Assembly: GCA_009760855.2 (NCBI GenBank)
Contig: WPIO01000054.1
Coordinates: forward strand, 1 to 32,500
Origin: Cristatella mucedo
Lineage: Eukaryota > Bryozoa > Phylactolaemata > Cristatellidae
DNA length: 32,500 nucleotides
Reading direction: 5' to 3'
Position numbers and translations under genes: made by a program. The notes beneath the pieces were generated by a model. That model worked only from the letters and a program-made list of their open reading frames with translations. It was not told the DNA's origin and made no database searches. Shown here one piece after another: positions 31,212-32,500 of the stretch. How positions within the stretch are numbered: position 1 is the first letter of the stretch; every line of letters begins with the position of its first letter.

Positions 31212-31968
31212 TGTTGGGCCCAACACCACTAAGCTCTTGCCCATTCTCTCAGCTAAGTATTTAAGAGTCGAGCGACGCTCGCTCTGGGTCTTTGGTCTCT
31301 TCTGGTCTTTTAGTCTTCTGTCCGGCTCTGCGCTTCGACGCCGTCGGACTCGTTTCTGTGAAAGCGAGGGAGGAGGGCCGGCTGTCCGCCGACGATGGAC
31401 GGAACAAGACGAGACAGCGCTAAAAGGATTCGGTGGACTCCACCGAATACGGTCGTATCGCGCCCGAGCTGGCATTTTGTGTTTCTTTTGTGCTTTGTGT
31501 GGGCGTGCTAGCACGTGGTCTCGGCATAAGGACTTGCCGGTGCGAGCTAGACGTAGTTGGCGTGTGTGGAGTCCTAGTTCTCCAGTTAGGGTTTAGGCTC
31601 TGGTTCGGGCTCCGTCTATTTGGGTCGTTCTCCACTATAAACGTAAGTAGCTTCAGTGTGGAGAAGTATTCCCTCTGCAAGAGTGCTTAAGTTGGCGTGT
31701 GTGGGGTATTCCTTCCGCACAGGTGGAAACGGAGTTCTAGTTCTCCGGTTAGGGTTTAAGCTCCAGTTCGCGCTCAGTATGGAGAGGTATTCCCTCCGCA
31801 AGAGTGTTGGTGCTATTGAGAACGTGCGAGGAGTGTAGAGATAAAACTGAGCTAGACGCGCAGCGACTTTGTGCGCTTGCGAATAAAGCTCAGTAAAATC
31901 CCCAATTTGTGTGTCTCGCTTTCTAATTCACGCCGCGGACTCACGACCCCCTTTAGTAACGGTAATCA
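31212..31968 (+). mobile_element. Probable LTR (solo or element remnant)
   Basis: It begins with the perfect palindrome TGTTGGGCCCAACA, has a TATA-like TATTTAAG at 31259, and AATAAA at 31882 followed by a GT/CT-rich stretch. It ends ...TAATCA at 31968 (or ...AATTCA at 31930). TCGGCGCCAGAAACG just beyond resembles a primer-binding site, though it lacks the usual TGG start. No gag or pol follows and no target duplication was found. Class (Gypsy or BEL) cannot be told. Confidence 0.5.
31556..31813 (+). repeat. Internal imperfect tandem duplication in the LTR-like region
   Basis: Two units, about 31556-31690 and 31693-31813. Both start GTTGGCGTGTGTGG, contain TTAGGGTTTA, and end with GTATTCCCTC.GCAAGAGTG. 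Confidence 0.85.
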
Positions 31969-32207
31969 GGTCGGCGCCAGAAACGCTCGTTTCGTGGCGG
32001 CCAGCTTATTGCGCGTAGGCGCGCCCCGAACGGCATTAGGCGCTAGGCTACGCCGCTAGGTAAGCGGCAGGTTAAGCCTACTCCGCCGAGCTTTCGGCGT
32101 TACAATTAGTGATGGGTTGGAGCAGAAAGATTAGCTACGCAAGTGCAACGAAATGGGTGGTAGCAACAACAAGAAGAAGTGGTTAAAGACTGTCATCAGC
32201 GTACGAG

Positions 32208-32500
32208 CACGGCATTGAGGGCCTTGACATCCAAGGAGGCAAGGTGCCCGCTCTTCGAGACCGAGGTCGTGGGTTCGAATCCTTCCTGCAGTGGGGCGAT
32301 CCTGTGTTTCCAACTGCACGCGGTGGTTATAGCTGTTAAGGCTATTCTGTCGCTATACATACCGACGAGATTGCTAAATTGGCTGATATTTATTTACTTA
32401 ACTTACGAGATTGTTAGATCGGCTAATATTTATTCATTTAACTCACGATATTGTTAAATCAGCTAATATATATTTACTTAACTCACGAAATTGTTAAATC
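32208..32500 (+). mobile_element. tRNA-derived SINE, family 1, copy G, running off the window
   Basis: CCAAGGAGGCAAGGTGCCCG (A-box region), GAGGTCGTGGGTTCGAATCC (intact B box), GGGGCGATCCTGTGTTTCC, core GGTTATAGCTGTTAAGGCTA, and an expanded 40-bp repeat tail. The intact B box suggests a young copy. Confidence 0.88.
32366..32500 (+). repeat. 40-bp tandem repeat, at least 3.4 units
   Basis: Units begin at 32366, 32406, 32446 and 32486 with exact 40-base spacing. Each reads roughly CGAGATTGTTAAATCGGC then TAATATTTATTTACTTAACT. The last unit is cut by the window end. Confidence 0.95.

Noticed and set aside
31201-31596. 131-codon + strand frame
   Set aside because: It begins at the LTR-like unit and spans its TATA-like and leader region. 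No gag or other motif is present.
32366-32500. CRISPR-like array
   Set aside because: The 40-base units are directly adjacent without spacers, at a SINE tail in animal DNA.

Overview
The window is animal (metazoan) nuclear DNA. It shows spliced protein-coding genes with GT-AG introns, CpG-bearing unique sequence, many truncated retrotransposons, tRNA-derived SINEs, DNA-transposon derivatives and microsatellites. Nothing bacterial or organellar is visible. An invertebrate, probably marine, is likely from the mix of an L2/CR1-like LINE, an R2/NeSL-like fragment and Harbinger-like MITEs, but the sequence does not fix the phylum. Family names come from recognising motifs by eye; no searches were run.

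The main gene is on the + strand. Eight coding exons between 6011 and 19792 join in perfect phase to encode a 246-residue Mediator subunit 6 (MED6), the same length as the human protein. The exons are 6011-6023, 12238-12394, 14713-14804, 16542-16624, 17597-17636, 17738-17806, 19254-19508 and 19761-19792. Long single-frame ORFs hide this gene because its first coding exon has only 13 coding bases and its introns are up to 6.2 kb long.

Layout: 1-1660 is a (GA)n array and sequence with no recognised gene. 1660-5550 is a chain of TTA-flanked, Harbinger-like elements with SINE insertions. 5551-6010 is the MED6 upstream region. Intron 1 (6024-12237) holds two kinds of SINE, a compound microsatellite, a Tc1/mariner transposase remnant, an R2/NeSL-clade fragment, a 5'-truncated L2/CR1-like LINE and a MITE. 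Introns 2-7 hold further SINEs and LINE tails. 19793-29000 is mostly microsatellites and more LINE copies, including an inverted pair. At 29546-29848 on the - strand lies a good first coding exon of a second gene, resembling TEX55 or other proteins with an RIIa/Dpy-30-type helix; its remaining exons were not found. 30230-30420 is CpG-rich with GC boxes. 31212-31968 looks like an LTR with TATA-like and poly(A) signals. The right edge is a SINE whose tail has grown into a 40-bp tandem repeat that runs out of the window.

The repeats form linked families. One SINE family combines a tRNA-like head with the 3' end of the local LINE, so the LINE probably mobilised it. A second SINE family, with eight copies, has an unrelated tail. 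The short Harbinger-like MITE is an internally deleted relative of a longer neighbouring copy. No CRISPR array, intact tRNA or rRNA gene was seen, and I found no evidence of a new gene system. The most useful results are the reconstructed MED6 gene and the repeat architecture.
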